Positions 45,385-57,425 of a stretch of DNA of 64,000 nucleotides are shown here, piece by piece. The DNA comes from Aegilops tauschii subsp. strangulata (lineage: Eukaryota; Streptophyta; Magnoliopsida; Poales; Poaceae). Below the pieces are notes generated by a model, which saw only the letters and a list, made by a program, of their open reading frames with translations, was not told where the DNA came from and did no database searches. The stretch spans positions 326,147,294 through 326,211,293 of the forward strand of contig NC_053037.3 in the NCBI RefSeq assembly GCF_002575655.3. Reading direction: 5' to 3'. The position numbers and the translations under genes are program-made. Positions within the stretch are counted from its first letter, which is position 1, and each line of letters opens with the position of its first letter.

Positions 45385-46350
45385 ATGAGGATGCCGCCGA
45401 AGCACCCCATCGGAGGGAGTGGCGACGCCGGGACTGCTAAAGCACCGGATCACGGCTTGGAGATGGAGACAAAGGTTGCCGTCATCGCCGGTGAGTTATC
45501 GCTGCACCCTGATGTCGTCGAAGGCGTCAAGCTTCCACAGCCGGAGGTGGAGTTCCACACCGACTCCAACGACCACTCCGGCGACGACTCCGACGACGAT
45601 GGACAGCTGGTTAGTCATCTATACCCATTTATGTGTCAAATAGATCATAGGGTTACTCCCGCCTCTCCCTTTTTGGAATTGAAATCCTGTGGTTATATTC
45701 TCCCAATCCATGAAATCTGAGTAAGTTTCGTTAGATCCGTGTAGTGTATTGATTGTTTGAATGGTACAGGTGATAAGTGATTAGTTGTTTCATCTGTGCA
45801 AATGATTTCTGCTAGTAATCCGACTAGGGTTAGTGTTCGTGCTAATAATTCCTAGCCAGGACTTGACAATTGATTTTGAATGACCTACATATGTTTGTGC
45901 CATTATTTTCTTCAAGATTGGTCTGTACATAGAGGACTGTGCTTAAAAATGGAACCATAATCTCTGGATATGTATAAATAAATAGCCATAAATTCCTAAT
46001 CCTACTTCACGCCATGTAATCAGTGATTTGATGCAAAATTTGTTTTACTATTTGTCTAGATGTTGTCTGACGATGTGGACAGCGAGGATGAAGATGCCCA
46101 GAGGAGGTACAAGAGGCGAATCCTGAGGGAGCTTTATGCGGGAATGCATAATAGGCGTATTAGGACCTGGAACGATGGCTATGGATGCCCATTTTGCAAC
46201 CACAAGCTTCATGACGCGTATCTAAGTGTTCTGGCGCATTTAAGAGGACGGGCCGTTGGCTCCTTCAAGCAAAACTATTCTCGCAGGGTGGCGCACGGCG
46301 CGTATGCCGAGTACCTGGAGAAGCTTCAGGATCGTGCCGGCCGCATGTGA
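45385..46350 (+). CDS. Acidic protein with zf-XS-like exon, two-exon model without visible lesion (M1)
   Basis: Exon 1 (45385-45609) reads MRMPPKHPIGGSGD, then VEFHTDSNDHSGDDSDDDGQL, followed by donor GTTAGT. Exon 2 (46060-46350, after TTTGTCTAG) reads MLSDDVDSEDEDAQRRYKRR, ILRELYAGMHNRRIRTW, YGCPFCNHKLHDAYLSVLAH and RRVAHGAYAEYLEKLQDR, then TGA. The CPFC...H spacing and the closing AHGAYAEYLEKL resemble the zf-XS domain (CPxC...H...AKHxALAKYL). Exon 1 is 225 nt, so exon 2 follows in frame; the predicted protein is about 171 aa and mostly acidic. M2 has a frameshift in exon 2, so this is the better copy. zf-XS is linked to SGS3-type RNA silencing proteins, but no XS domain is present. Confidence 0.62.
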
Positions 46351-47540
46351 GATGAGATGTGGGATGGATCGAACTATGTATGCTTGAGTATGCTTAATGA
46401 CGGTTGAACTATGTACTTATGGTTGAACTATGCTTATGTACGTGTATGCTTATTATCTATGTCTGAGTATGTTAAATATTTTGCCAAATTTTGGTAAAAA
46501 TTACAACGGGGGACCATTAAACCAGGACGGAGGTAGTACGTCAATCACACACAGTTCCCAAAATTGGAACCGTGTGCAATGACTTTCATTTTGCCTGCTG
46601 CGTCAATCACACACGGTTCGCTCTAGCAAACCGTCGCCCCGAAAATTCTTTGTGGGACATAAAACCCTCACCACCCAATTCAAAAAAGAAAAAAGAAAAC
46701 CCTCACCATCCCCATGTCACAAAAACCCTCACCCCGCCCGCCACCCCCTCGGCCCCTCCGATACGTTCCCCATTCACACCTGCACAAGCTCCTTCGCGTC
46801 TATGCCATGGCACCGCCTATCGCGGTGGTAAACACTTAGCTCGACGCCTGCCGCCGCCGCCAGGCTGCCGGCAAAGCCCACCGCATTTCGCCACTTCCGC
46901 TTGCCGCCGCCTATCGCCATCTACTTTCTCGACGCTGCTCGCGGTCGAACCAGCTCCGCTCGGTTGGGGAATCTGCCGTACTGAGGGTTCTTTCTCATGG
47001 ACGACAAGGTAACTAATTTAACGAGATATTATCTCATCTCTTATCCCAGTTCATCTGCCTCCTTTAATCACCCGGCGGTAATTGCCATGAATTCATTTTT
47101 ATTCAAGCGGATTTGAGGGTTTTCTTTCATTCATAGAATGTACAGTGCGCCGACACTTCAGGACTTTGCGACCGCCGCCAGAGATTCCATCTCTCCATAC
47201 CAGATAACTTGAGGACGCGCGCGGTATGTTCAATCTCACCCTAAATCGGTTGGCATGGCCTACTTTCCTGAACATATTCTAAATATTGCTACATTTGGAT
47301 AAAAGGTGCCACATGCACCATATATGTCAAAGGGGATTTTCCCCTCTTCTTTCTATATTAGGCAAATTAATGATGTATTGTTCTTTCGATTACTCTCATT
47401 TTTCCATGACATCATGTTTACCCTATCTGTTTAATTATAGATTTTTGTCCTTCGATTTCAACTGTTGTATAGTTCTTTCAATTTGGGCCCATATTTGCAT
47501 GTTACCATATTTTGTTTAACAATCCTACCATTTTCTGCAG
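46351..47540 (+). other. 5' region of the chimeric B3-F-box gene (M1)
   Basis: 46540-46640 has ATCACACACAGTTCCC and ACACGGTTCGC motifs. A Stowaway-like end lies near 46500-46540. Probable exon 1 is ATGGACGACAAG (46997-47008) with donor GTAACT. A likely second small exon near 47135-47220 reads MYSAPTLQDFATAARDSI. The remainder is intron-like AT-rich sequence. Confidence 0.5.
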
Positions 47541-47826
47541 AACATCCCTCGCTATGCAACAAATTATGCAGTGCACAATTTTTCCCTTTACATAGATCAA
47601 GGCTTCACGGATGTCATACTGCACACAAACCATGGATTCAAAATCGTTGCTACTGTAATACTTGATGAACATGGTGACTCCTATTTTGGCACTGGCTTTT
47701 GGAATGAAATTGCAAAGTTTTATGTGCTGAAAGCTGGCACTAAAATTGCACTGCACATAAAAGGGCCTGGTCATGAGATATATGCTAACTTCACTGACAA
47801 AATCATCCGTCCAGACTTTGTTCGAA
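47541..47826 (+). pseudogene. B3-like exon of the chimeric gene (M1)
   Basis: Preceded by TTTTCTGCAG and followed by GTAAGT. Reads NIPRYATNYAVHNFSLYI, GDSYFGTGFWNEIAKFYVL and KAGTKIALHIKGPGHEIYANF without a stop. It has the same B3-like pattern as M2 19977-20262. The exon itself is open, but the next exon (48016) has lost one A, so the fusion to the F-box is out of frame in this copy. Confidence 0.65.
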
Positions 47827-48122
47827 GTAAGTGTTCTTTTCAACCATCTGCATATGTTGACTTACCCAGCAATGTCAAATGAACCGTGTAGTATTTAAGC
47901 AACCAATTGTTATTCCCTTTTCTTACTATATTCCAACTAATAACTTCTAGTTACCAATACACTTTTCTATTGCCCTGTTTTCACTAAATATTCCCTGTAC
48001 TCCCATTTCTATCAGAAGCGCCACTGACAAGGAGACTCCGGAGGTGGAGAACGGGGCTGCCAACAAGCGGAGGTGGGGCGAGCTAGAACCGCAAGCGACT
48101 ACAGCAGGCCTAGACTTAATCA

Positions 48123-48127
48123 GCAGC
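48123..48127. repeat. Target site duplication GCAGC (left) of the full-length element
   Basis: GCAGC directly before TGATACGTCTCC at 48128, and again at 56398-56402 directly after GGTAGCA. Confidence 0.93.
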
Positions 48128-49701
48128 TGATACGTCTCCAACGTATCTATAAATTTTTATTGTTCCATGCTATATTATATTCTGTTTTGGACATTATTGG
48201 GCTTTATTATACACTTTTATACTATTTTTGGGACTAACCTATTAAACGGAGGCCCAACCCATAATTGCTGTTTTTTGCCTATTTCCGAGTTTCGCGGAAA
48301 GAGAATATCAAACAGAGTCCAAATGGAATGAAACCTTCGGGAACGTGATTTTGGGAACGAACGTGATCCAGAGGACTTGGACCCTACGTCAAGAAAGCAA
48401 CCAGGAAGGCACGAGGTAGGGGGCGCGCCTACCCCCCAAGGCGTGCCCTCCACCCTCGTGGGGCCCACGTTGCGCCACCGACGTACTTCTTCCTCCTATA
48501 TATACCTACGTACCCCCAAACTACCACATATGGAGCCAAAAAGCTAATTCCACCGCCGCGACCTTCTGTACCCGTGAGATCCCATCTTGGGGCCTTTTCT
48601 GGAGCTCCGCCGGAGGGGGCATCGATCACGGAGGGCTTCTACATCAACACCATGGCCTCTCCGATGATGTGTGAGTTGTTTACCTCAAACCTTCGGGTCC
48701 ATAGTTATTAGCTAGATGGCTTCTTCTCTCTCTTTGGATCTCAATACAATGTTCTCCCCCTCTCTTGTGGAGATCTATTCGATGTAATCTTCTTTTGCGG
48801 TGTGTTTGTTGAGACTAATGAATTGTGGGTTTATGATCAAGTTTATCTATGAACAATATTTGAATCTTATCTGAATTCTTTTATGTATGATTGGTTATCT
48901 TTGCAAGTCTCTTCGAATTATCAGTTTGGTTTGGCCTACTAGATTGATCTTTCTTGCAATGGGAGAAGTGCTTATCTTTGGGTTCAATCTTGCGGTGTCC
49001 TTTCCCAATGACAGTAGGGGCAGCAAGGCACATATTGTATTGTTGCCATCGAGGATAACAAGATGGGGTTTATATCATATTGCATGAGTTTATCCCTCTA
49101 CATCATGTCATCTTACTTAAAGCGTTACTCTGTTCTTTTGAACTTAATACTCTAGATGCATGCTGGATAGCGGTTGATGTGTGGAGTACTAGTAGTAGAT
49201 GCAGGCAGGAGTCGGTCTACTTGTCTCGGACGTGATGCCTATATACATGATCATACCTAGATATTCTCATAACTATGCTCAATTCTGTCAATTGCTCAAC
49301 AGTAATTTGTTTACCCACCGTAATACTTATGCTCTCGAGAGAAGCCACTAGTGAAACCTATGGCCCCTGGGTCTATTTTGCATCATATTAATCTTCCAAC
49401 ACTTAGCTATTTTTATTGCCTTTTATTTTACTTTGCATCTTTATCATAAAAATACCAAAAATATTATCTTATCATATCTATCAGATCTCACTTTAGTAAG
49501 TGACCGTGAGGGGATTGACAACCCCTTTATTGCGTTGGTTGCGAGGATTTTATTTTTTTGTGTAGGTGCGAGGGACTTGTGTGTGGCCTCCTACTGGATT
49601 GATACCTTAGTTCTCAAAAACTGATGGTAATACTTACGCTGCTTTACTGCATCACCCTTTCCTCTTCAAGGGAAAACCAACGCAGTGCTCAAGAGGTAGC
49701 A
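48128..49701 (+). repeat. 5' LTR of the Athila-like element
   Basis: 1574 bp, TGATACGTCTCCAACG to CAAGAGGTAGCA. TATA-like TATATATA at 48497-48504. Nearly identical to 54817-56397. Confidence 0.95.
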
Positions 49702-49712
49702 AGAAGGATTTC

Positions 49713-49730
49713 TGGCGCCGTTGCCGGGGA
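49713..49730 (+). other. Primer binding site (tRNA-Asp type)
   Basis: TGGCGCCGTTGCCGGGGA, 11 bases after the LTR; complementary to the 3' end of plant tRNA-Asp. Confidence 0.82.
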
Positions 49731-49921
49731 GTCTACGCAAAAGTCAACATACCAAGTACCCATCACAAACCCTTATCTCCCGCATTACATTATTTGCCAT
49801 TTGCCTCTCGTTTTCCTCTCCCCCACTTCACCCTTGCCGTTTTATTCGCCCTCTCTTTTCCGTTCGCCTCTCTTCCGCGTGCTTCCTGTTTGCTCGTGTG
49901 TTGGATTGCTTGCTTGTCACG

Positions 49922-51490
49922 ATGGCTCAAGATAATACCAAATTGTGTGACTTTACCAATACCAACAAGAATGATTTCCTTAGCACTCCGATTGCTCCTC
50001 TTACCGATACTCAATCTTGTGAAATTAATGCTGCTTTGTTGAATCTTGTCATGAAAGATCAATTCGCCGGCCTTCCTAGTGAAGATGCCGCTACCCACCT
50101 AAATAGCTTCGTTGATTTGTGTGATATGCAAAGGAAGAAAGATGTGGACAATGATATTGTTAAATTGAAGCTATTTCCTTTTTCGCTTAGAGATCGTGCT
50201 AAAGCTTAGTTTTCGTCTTTGCCTAAAAATAGTATTGATTCTTGGAATAAGTGCAAAGATGCTTTTATCTCTAAGTATTTTCCTCCCGCTAAGATCATCT
50301 CTCTTAGAAACGATATCATGAATTTTAAGCAACTTGATCATGAACATGTTGCACAAGCTTGGGAGAGGATGAAATTAATGATACGTAATTGCCCTACTCA
50401 TGGTTAGAATTTGCGGATGATTATACAAAATTTTTATGCCGGATTGAATTTTGCTTCTAGAAATCTTTTAGATTCGGCCGCGGGAGGCACTTTTATGGAA
50501 ATCACTATAGGAGAAGCTACTAAACTCCTAGATAATATTATGGTTAATTATTCTCAATGGCACACTGAAAGATCTACTAATAAGAAAGTGCATGCGATAG
50601 AAGAAATTAATGTTTTGAGTGGAAAGATGGATGAACTTATGAAATTATTTGCTAATAAAAGCGTTTCTTCTGATCCTAATGATATGCCTTTGTCTACTTT
50701 GATTGAGAATAATAATGAATCGATGGATGTGAATTTTGTTGGTAGGAATAATTTTGGTAACAACGCGGATAGAGGAAACTTTAATCCTAGGTCGTATCCT
50801 AGTAATTCCTCTAATAATTATGACAATTCCTACAACAATTCTTATGAAATTTTTAATAAGATGCCCTCTGAATTTGAGACTAGTGTTAAGGAGTTTATGA
50901 ATTCGCAAAAGAATTTCAGTGCTTTGCTTGAAGAAAAATGGCTTAAAGTGGATGAATTGGCTAGGAACGTTGATAGAATTTCTCTTGATGTTGATTCTTT
51001 GAAACTTAGATCTATTCCTCCTAAGCATGATATCAATGAGTCTCTCAAATCCATGAGAATTCCATTGATGAGTGCAAAGAAAGAACCGCTAGGATGCGTG
51101 CTAAGAAAGGTTGCTTTGTGAAAGCGTGTTCTTCTAGTTTTTGTGAGAATAAAGATGAAGATCTAAAAGTTATCGATGTGTCCCCTATTAAATCTTTGTT
51201 TTTCAATATGAATCTTGATAATGATGGGACTGAATATGAGCCACCTTTACATAGAAGGCGTTCCAAAAATTCGGAGTTTTTAGATTTTGATGCTAAAATT
51301 TGTGAAAGTGGGATTGAAGAAGTCAAAACTTTAGATATCAATGAACCCACTATTTTGGATCTCAAGGAATTTAATTATGATAATTGCTCTTTGATAGATT
51401 GTATTTCCTTGTTGCAATCCATGCTAAATTCTCCTCATGCTTATAGCCAAAATAAAGCTTTTACTAAAATATCGTTGATGGTTTGATGCA
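49922..51490 (+). pseudogene. gag: gag of the Athila-like element, with stops
   Basis: Starts MAQDNTKLCDFTNTNKNDF. The capsid-type block DQFAGLPSEDAATHLNSFVD and KLKLFPFSLRDRAKA is followed by TAG (50206-50208), then PKNSIDSWNKCKDAFISKYF and AQAWERMKLMIRNCPTHG, then TAG (50405-50407), then GLNFASRNLLDSAAGGTF. The downstream part is asparagine-rich (near 50760-50860). Around 51100 the frame shifts and the reading continues at 51094-51486. This is the retrotrans_gag domain in normal order. Two stops and a shift make it non-functional. No zinc knuckle is seen. Confidence 0.85.
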
Positions 51491-51589
51491 ATCCTATGAA
51501 GAAAAACTTGAGTTGGAAGTTTCTATCCCTCGAAAACTTTATGATGAGTGGGAACCTACTATTAAAATTAAAATTAAAATCATGAATGC

Positions 51590-52000
51590 TATGCTTTGTG
51601 TGATTTGGGTGCTAGTGTTTCCACGATTCCAAAAACTTTGTGTGATTTGCTAGGATTCCGTGAATTTGATGATTGTTCTTTCAACTTGCACCTTGCGGAT
51701 TCCACTATCAAGAAACCTATGGGAAGAATTAGTGATGTTCTTATTGTTGCAAATAGGAATTATGTGCCCGTAGATTTCATTGTTCTTGATATAGATTGCA
51801 ATCCTTCATGTCCTATTATTCTTGATAGACCTTTCCTTAGAACGATTGGTGCAATTATTGATATGAAGGATGGGAATATTAGATTCCAATTTCCATTAAG
51901 GAAAGGCATAGAACACTTCCCTAGAAAGAAAATAAAATTACCATATGAATCTATTATGAGAGCCACTTATGGATTGCCTACCAAAGATGGCAATGCCTAA
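51590..52000 (+). CDS. Aspartic protease domain of the Athila-like element
   Basis: An open 134-codon stretch. DLGASVSTIPKTLCDLLGF carries the D-x-G-A-S active site of a retroviral-type protease. FIVLDIDCNPSCPIILDRPF and LRTIGAIIDMKDGNIRF are the conserved following blocks. It ends at TAA (51998-52000). It would normally be translated as part of Gag-PR; with gag broken upstream it is unlikely to be expressed from this copy. Confidence 0.82.
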   Translation, partial: YALCDLGASVSTIPKTLCDLLGFREFDDCSFNLHLADSTIKKPMGRISDVLIVANRNYVPVDFIVLDIDCNPSCPIILDRPFLRTIGAIIDMKDGNIRFQFPLRKGIEHFPRKKIKLPYESIMRATYGLPTKDGNA

Positions 52001-54816
52001 ATCTATCCTTACTTTTATGCCTAGCTGGGGGCGTTAAACGGTAGCGCTTGTTGGGAGGCAACCCAATTTAATTTTAGTTTTTTGATTTTTGCTTCTGTTT
52101 AGGAATAAATATTTGATCTATCCTCTGGTTAGATTTGTTTTTATGTTTTAATTAGTGTTTGTGCCAAGTTAAACATATAGGATTTTCTTGGATGATAGTT
52201 ATTTGATCTTGCTGAAAATTCCAGAAACTTTCTGTTCACGAAAACAATTGTTAAAAATCACCAGAACGTGATAAAATACTGATTCCAATTGCAGTAGACC
52301 AATAAACAAATTGTCTAGGTCTTCCTATTTTGGTAGATGTTTTTGTGTTCCAGAAGTTTGCTTTAGTTACAGATTACTACAGACTGTTCTGTTTTTGACA
52401 GATTCTGTTTTTCGTGTGTTGTTTGCTTATTTTGATGAATCTATGGCTAGTAAAAGAGTTTATAAACCATAGAGAAGTTGGAATACAGTAGATTTAACAC
52501 CAATATAAATAAAGAATGAGTTCCATACAGTACCTTGAAGTGGTGTTTTGTTTTCTTTCGCTAACGGAGCTCACGAGATTTTCTGTTAAGTTTTGTGTTG
52601 TGAAGTTTTCAAGTTTTGGGTAAAAGATTTGATGGATTATGGAACAAGGAGTGGCAAGAGCCTAAGCTTGGGGATGCCCATGGCACCCCAATATAATCTA
52701 ATGACACCAAAAAGCCAAAGCTTGGGGATGCCCCGGAAGGCATCCCCTCTTTCGTCTACTTCCATCGGTAACTTTACTTGGAGCTATATTTTTATTCACC
52801 ACATGATATGTGTTTTGCTTGGAGCGTCATGTATTATTTGAGTCTTTGTTTTTTAGTTTACCACAATCATCCTTTCTGTACACACCTTTTGAGAGAGACA
52901 CACATGATTCGGAAATTCTTAGAATACTCTATGTGCTTCACTTATATCTTTTGAGCTATATAGTTTTGCTCTAGTGCTTCACTTATATCTTTTAGAGCAC
53001 GACGGTGGATCTGTTTTATAGAAACTATTGATCTCTCATGCTTCACTTATATTATTTTGAGAGTCTTAAAATAGCATGGCAATTTTCTTTAATTATAATA
53101 TCATGAGAAATTTGATGCTTGATAATTGTTTTGAGATATAAAGGTGGTAATAATTGTGCTAGTTGAGTAATTGTGGAATTGAAAAATACTTGTGTTGGAG
53201 TTTGTGACTCCCGTAGCATGCACGTATGGTGAACCGTTATGTAACGAAGTCAGAGCATGAGGTATTTATTGATTGACATCCTTTGTGTGGCGGTCGGGAT
53301 CGCGCGATGGTTAACTCCTACCAACCCTTCCCCTAGGAGCATGCGTAGTAGTACTTTGCTTCGAGGGCTAATAAATTTTTGCAATAAGTATATGAGTTCT
53401 TATGACTAATGTGAGTCCATGGATTATACGCACACTTACCTTTCCGCAATTTTCTAGCCTCTTCGGTACCGTGCATTGCCCTTTCTCACCTTGAGAGTTG
53501 GTCCAAACTTCGCCGGTGCATCCAAACCCCGTGATATGATACGTTCTATCACACATAAACCTCCTTATATCTTCCACAAAACAGCCACCATACCTACCTA
53601 TTATGGCATTTCCATAGCCATTCCGAGATATATTGCCATGCAACTTTCCATCGTTTCGTTTATCATGACACACTCCATCATTGTCATATTGCCTTGCATG
53701 ATCATGTAGTTGACATTGTATTTGTGGCAAAGCCACCATTCATAATTCTTTCATACATGTCGCTCTTGATTCATAGCATATCCCGGTACACCGCCGGAGG
53801 CATTCACATAGAGTCATATTTTGTTCTAAGTATTGAGTTGTAATTCATGAGTTGTAAGTAAATAAAAGTGTGATGATCATTATTATTAGAGCATTGTTAC
53901 AAGTGAGGAAAGGATGACGGAGACTATGATTCCCCCACAAGTCGGGATGAGACTCCGGACTAAAAAAAAGAGGCCATAAAAAAGGAGAAAAGGCCCAAAT
54001 AAGAAAAAATGAGAGAAAAAGAGAGAAGGGACAATGTTACTATCCTTTTACCACACTTGTGCTTCAAAGTAGCACCGTGATCTTCATGATAGAGAGTCTC
54101 TCATTTTGTTGCTTTCATATACTAGTGGGAAATTTCATTATAGAACTTGGCTTGTATATTCCAATGATGGGCTTCCTCAAATGCCCGAGGTCTTCGTGAG
54201 CAAGCAAGTTGGATGCACACCAACTTAGTTTCTTTTGTTTGAGCTTTCATACACTTATAGTTCTAGTGCATCCTTTGCATGGCAATCCCTACTCCTTGCA
54301 TTGACATCAATTGATGGGCATCTCCATAGCCCGTTGATTAGCCTCGTTGATGTGAGACTTTCTCCTTTTTTTGTCTTCTCACATAACCCCTACCATTATA
54401 CCTTATTCCACCATAGTGCTATATCCATGGCTTGCGCTCATGTATTGCGTAAGAGTTGAATAGGCTGAAGCGCGTTAAAAAGTATGAACCAATTGCTTGG
54501 CTAAAACCGGGGTTGTACATGATATGAATATTTTGTGTGGGGAAGATGGAGCATAGCCAGACTATATGATTTTGTAGGGATAACTTGCTTTGGCTATGTT
54601 ATTTTGATAAGACATAATTGCTTGGTTAGCATGCTTGAAGTATTATTGTTTTTATGTCAACATTAAACTTTTATCTTGAATCATATTAAATCTGAACATT
54701 CGTGCCACAATAAGAAGAATTACATTGAAATTATGCTAAGTAGCATTCCACATCAAAAATTCTGTTTTTATCATTTACCTACTTGAGGATGAGCAGGAAT
54801 TAAGCTTGGGGATGCT
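52001..54816 (+). other. Long non-coding 3' region of the Athila-like element
   Basis: No pol motifs. The phrase AAGCTTGGGGATGC occurs at 52664-52677, 52718-52731 and 54802-54815; the last lies directly before the 3' LTR and acts as the polypurine tract position. Three CTTATATCTTTTGAG-like repeats lie at 52940-53060. Confidence 0.75.
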
Positions 54817-56397
54817 TGATACGTCTCCTACATATCTATAATTTTTTATTGTTCCATGCTATATTATATTCTGTTTTGGACATTATTGGGCTTTATTATA
54901 CACTTTTATACTATTTTTGGGACTAACCTATTAACCGGAGGTCCGGCCTAGAATTGCTGTTTTTTTGCCTATTTCAGAGTTTCGCAGAAAAAGATTATCA
55001 AACGGAGTCCAAACGGAATGAAACCTTTGGGAACGTGATTTTTGGAACGAACGTGATCCAGAGGACTTGGACACTACGTCGAGAAAGCAACCAGGAAGGC
55101 ACGAGGTAGGGGGGCGCGCCTACCCCACCCCCCAGGCGCGCCCTCCATCCTCGTGGGGCCCACGTTGCTCCACCGACGTACTTCTTCCTCCTATATATAC
55201 CTACGTACCCCCAAACTACCAGATACGGAGCCAAAAACCTAATTCCACCGCCGCAACCTTCTGTACCCGTGAGATCCCATCTTGGGGCCTTTTCCGGAGC
55301 TCCGCTGGAGGGGGCATCGATCACGGAGGGCTTCTACATCAACACCATAGCCTCTCTGATGATGTGTGAGTAGTTTACCTCAGACCTTCGGGTCCATAGT
55401 TATTAGCTAGATGGCTTCTTTTCTCTCTTTGGATCTCAATACAATGTTCTCCCCCTCTCTTGTGGAGATCTATTCGATGTAATCTTCTTTTGTGGTGTGT
55501 TTGTTAAGACCGATGAATTGTGGGTTTATGATAAAGTTTATCTATGAAAAATATTTGAATCTTCTCTGAATTCTTTTATGTATGATTGGTTATCTTTGCA
55601 AGTCTCTTCGAATTATTAGTTTGGTTTGGCCTACTAGATTGATCTTTCTTGCAATGGGAGAAGTGCTTAGCTTTGGGTTCAATCTTGCAGTGTCCTTTCC
55701 CAATGACAGTAGGGGCAGCAAGGCATGTATTGTATTGTTGCCATCGAGGATAACAAGATGGGGTTTATATCATATTGCATGAGTTTATCCCTCTACATCA
55801 TGTCATCTTACTTAAAGCGTTACTCTGTTCTTTTGAACTTAATACTCTAGATGCATGCTGGATAGTGGTCGATGTGTGGAGTAATAGTAGTAGATGCAGG
55901 CAGGAGTCGGTCTACTTGTCTCGGACGTGATGCCTATATACATGATCATACCTAGATATTCTCATAACTATGCTCAATTCTGTCAATTGCTCAACAGTAA
56001 TTTGTTTACCCACCGTAATACTTATGCTCTCGAGAGAAGCCACTAGTGAAACCTATGGCCCCCGGGTCTATTTTCCATCATATTAATCTTCCAACCCTTA
56101 GCTATTTTTATTGCCTTTTAATTTTACTTTGCATCTTTATCATAAAAATACCAAAAATATTATCTTATCATATCTATCAGATCTCAATTTCGTAAGTGAC
56201 CGTGAAGGGATTGACAACCCCTTTATTGCGTTGGTTGCGAGGATTTTATTTGTTTGCGTAGGTGCGAGGGACTCGTGCGTGGCCTCCTATTGGATTGATA
56301 CCTTAGTTCTCAAAAACTGAGGGAAATACTTACGCTGCTTTACTGCATCACCCTTTCCTCTTCAAGGGAAAATCAACGCAGTGCTCAGGAGGTAGCA
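54817..56397 (+). repeat. 3' LTR of the Athila-like element
   Basis: 1581 bp, TGATACGTCTCCTACA to CAGGAGGTAGCA. TATA-like site at 55192-55199. Confidence 0.95.
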
Positions 56398-57290
56398 GCA
56401 GCCTCCCTGATGATATGTTGAGAGTCATCATCTCGCTCCTCCCAATCAAATGTGGGGCGCGGACAACCCTCCTTTCCCGGCGGTGGCGCCCCTATGGAAC
56501 TCCAGCCCTCTCGACCTTATCGACACCCACGAGCTCTGCCATGGCTATCACAAAAGCTTGGATGCGTTCTCCAAGATCCTCGGCAGTCACCTTGGCCCAA
56601 CCAAAGGCCATAGAATGGGCAAGTTCCGTTCCAACGGCAAGTTCCGTTCCAACGGCAAGGACCGAGCCAAGCTTGATGACTGGTTCCGATCCCCCGCCCT
56701 AGATCAGCTCGAGGAGCTCACTTTTGATGATGGGTATATGCGGTTGTTGCCAACATCCGCACTCCGCCTCGCGCCCACGCTGCACATCGCCAAGTTCAGG
56801 AACTGCCATTTCCCGCCCCTTAATGATGCGCCCGCTATTATTCTACCATGACTGAAGCACCTCGAGCTCATCGCCGTCTGCCTCTCAAAGGGTGACATGG
56901 AGCACCTGCTCCGTGGCAGTACTGCACTCGATTACCTTCGTCTTCAGGCGATCAATGGGTTGAGTACCTTCCACATCACCTCCATGACTCTCCGGACTAT
57001 TTATGTGTGTTGCTGGTGCGGCACGAAGACATCACAAGATGTGTACCACGGTATGGTCATCCAGTTCACACCTGCACTTGAGAGATTACTTGTAGTTGAT
57101 CAAGAAGGTCCAACAAGAATCAATGTCATTTCTGCACTGAAATTTACAGTGATGGGCTACTTGTCTGACAAATACTCCGAACTTGTTTTTGGATCCACAC
57201 CCGTTTAGGTAGAACAGCCGCCTTCTACCTCTCCTTCTACAAATTAACATTATTTCTAATTTTGAAGATGTTTGTTCGTTTTTCATTCAA

Positions 57291-57425
57291 AAAATGATTC
57301 CGACAAGCTTGACCCCGAAACTGCGCATAGTGAAGATCTTGGCACTAGAATCTACCGGGCCCGACCTAGAGCAAGTTGTCAGTTTCCTTAGATGCTTTCC
57401 GTGCCTGGAGAAGCTATATATCGAG
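57291..57425 (+). pseudogene. LRR exon of the chimeric F-box gene (M1)
   Basis: Reads KMIPTSLTPKLRIVKILALE and LEQVVSFLRCFPCLEKLYIE, then donor GTGATG. The acceptor before it is AA (57289-57290), whereas M2 has AG, so splicing here is probably lost. Confidence 0.72.

Larger units (their letters stand above)
48128..56397 (+). mobile_element. Full-length non-autonomous Gypsy (Athila-like) element, gag-protease only
   Basis: 8270 bp with LTRs 48128-49701 and 54817-56397, TSD GCAGC, a primer site complementary to plant tRNA-Asp, a polypurine tract, gag and an aspartic protease. No RT, RNase H or integrase motifs are seen between 52001 and 54816. A tRNA-Asp primer is usual for Athila-lineage Gypsy elements. 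The structure fits the TR-GAG type of non-autonomous element. The LTRs are very similar to each other, so insertion is relatively recent, and it is absent from the M2 copy of the gene. Confidence 0.93.
48016..57208 (+). pseudogene. F-box/LRR main exon of the chimeric gene (M1), split by a retrotransposon
   Basis: Begins after ATCAG at 48016. The [13 protein letters not shown] and LDLIS parts lie before 48127, then the exon resumes at 56403 with [20 protein letters not shown], after removal of the 8.27-kb element and one GCAGC. Lesions: one A lost at the exon start; one C lost near 56490 (WRPLWNSS shifts); TGA at 56849-56851 where M2 has CGA; and GAG to TAG at 57206-57208. LRR-type segments HLELIAVCLSKGDMEHLL and LERLLVVDQEGPTRINV are present. 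AAGTTCCGTTCCAACGGC is duplicated in tandem at about 56619-56660. It would be an SCF adaptor if intact. Confidence 0.78.

Noticed and set aside
49790..50098. Opposite-strand and other-frame shadows over gag
   Set aside because: The plus-strand gag has the expected domain blocks; the shadows have none.
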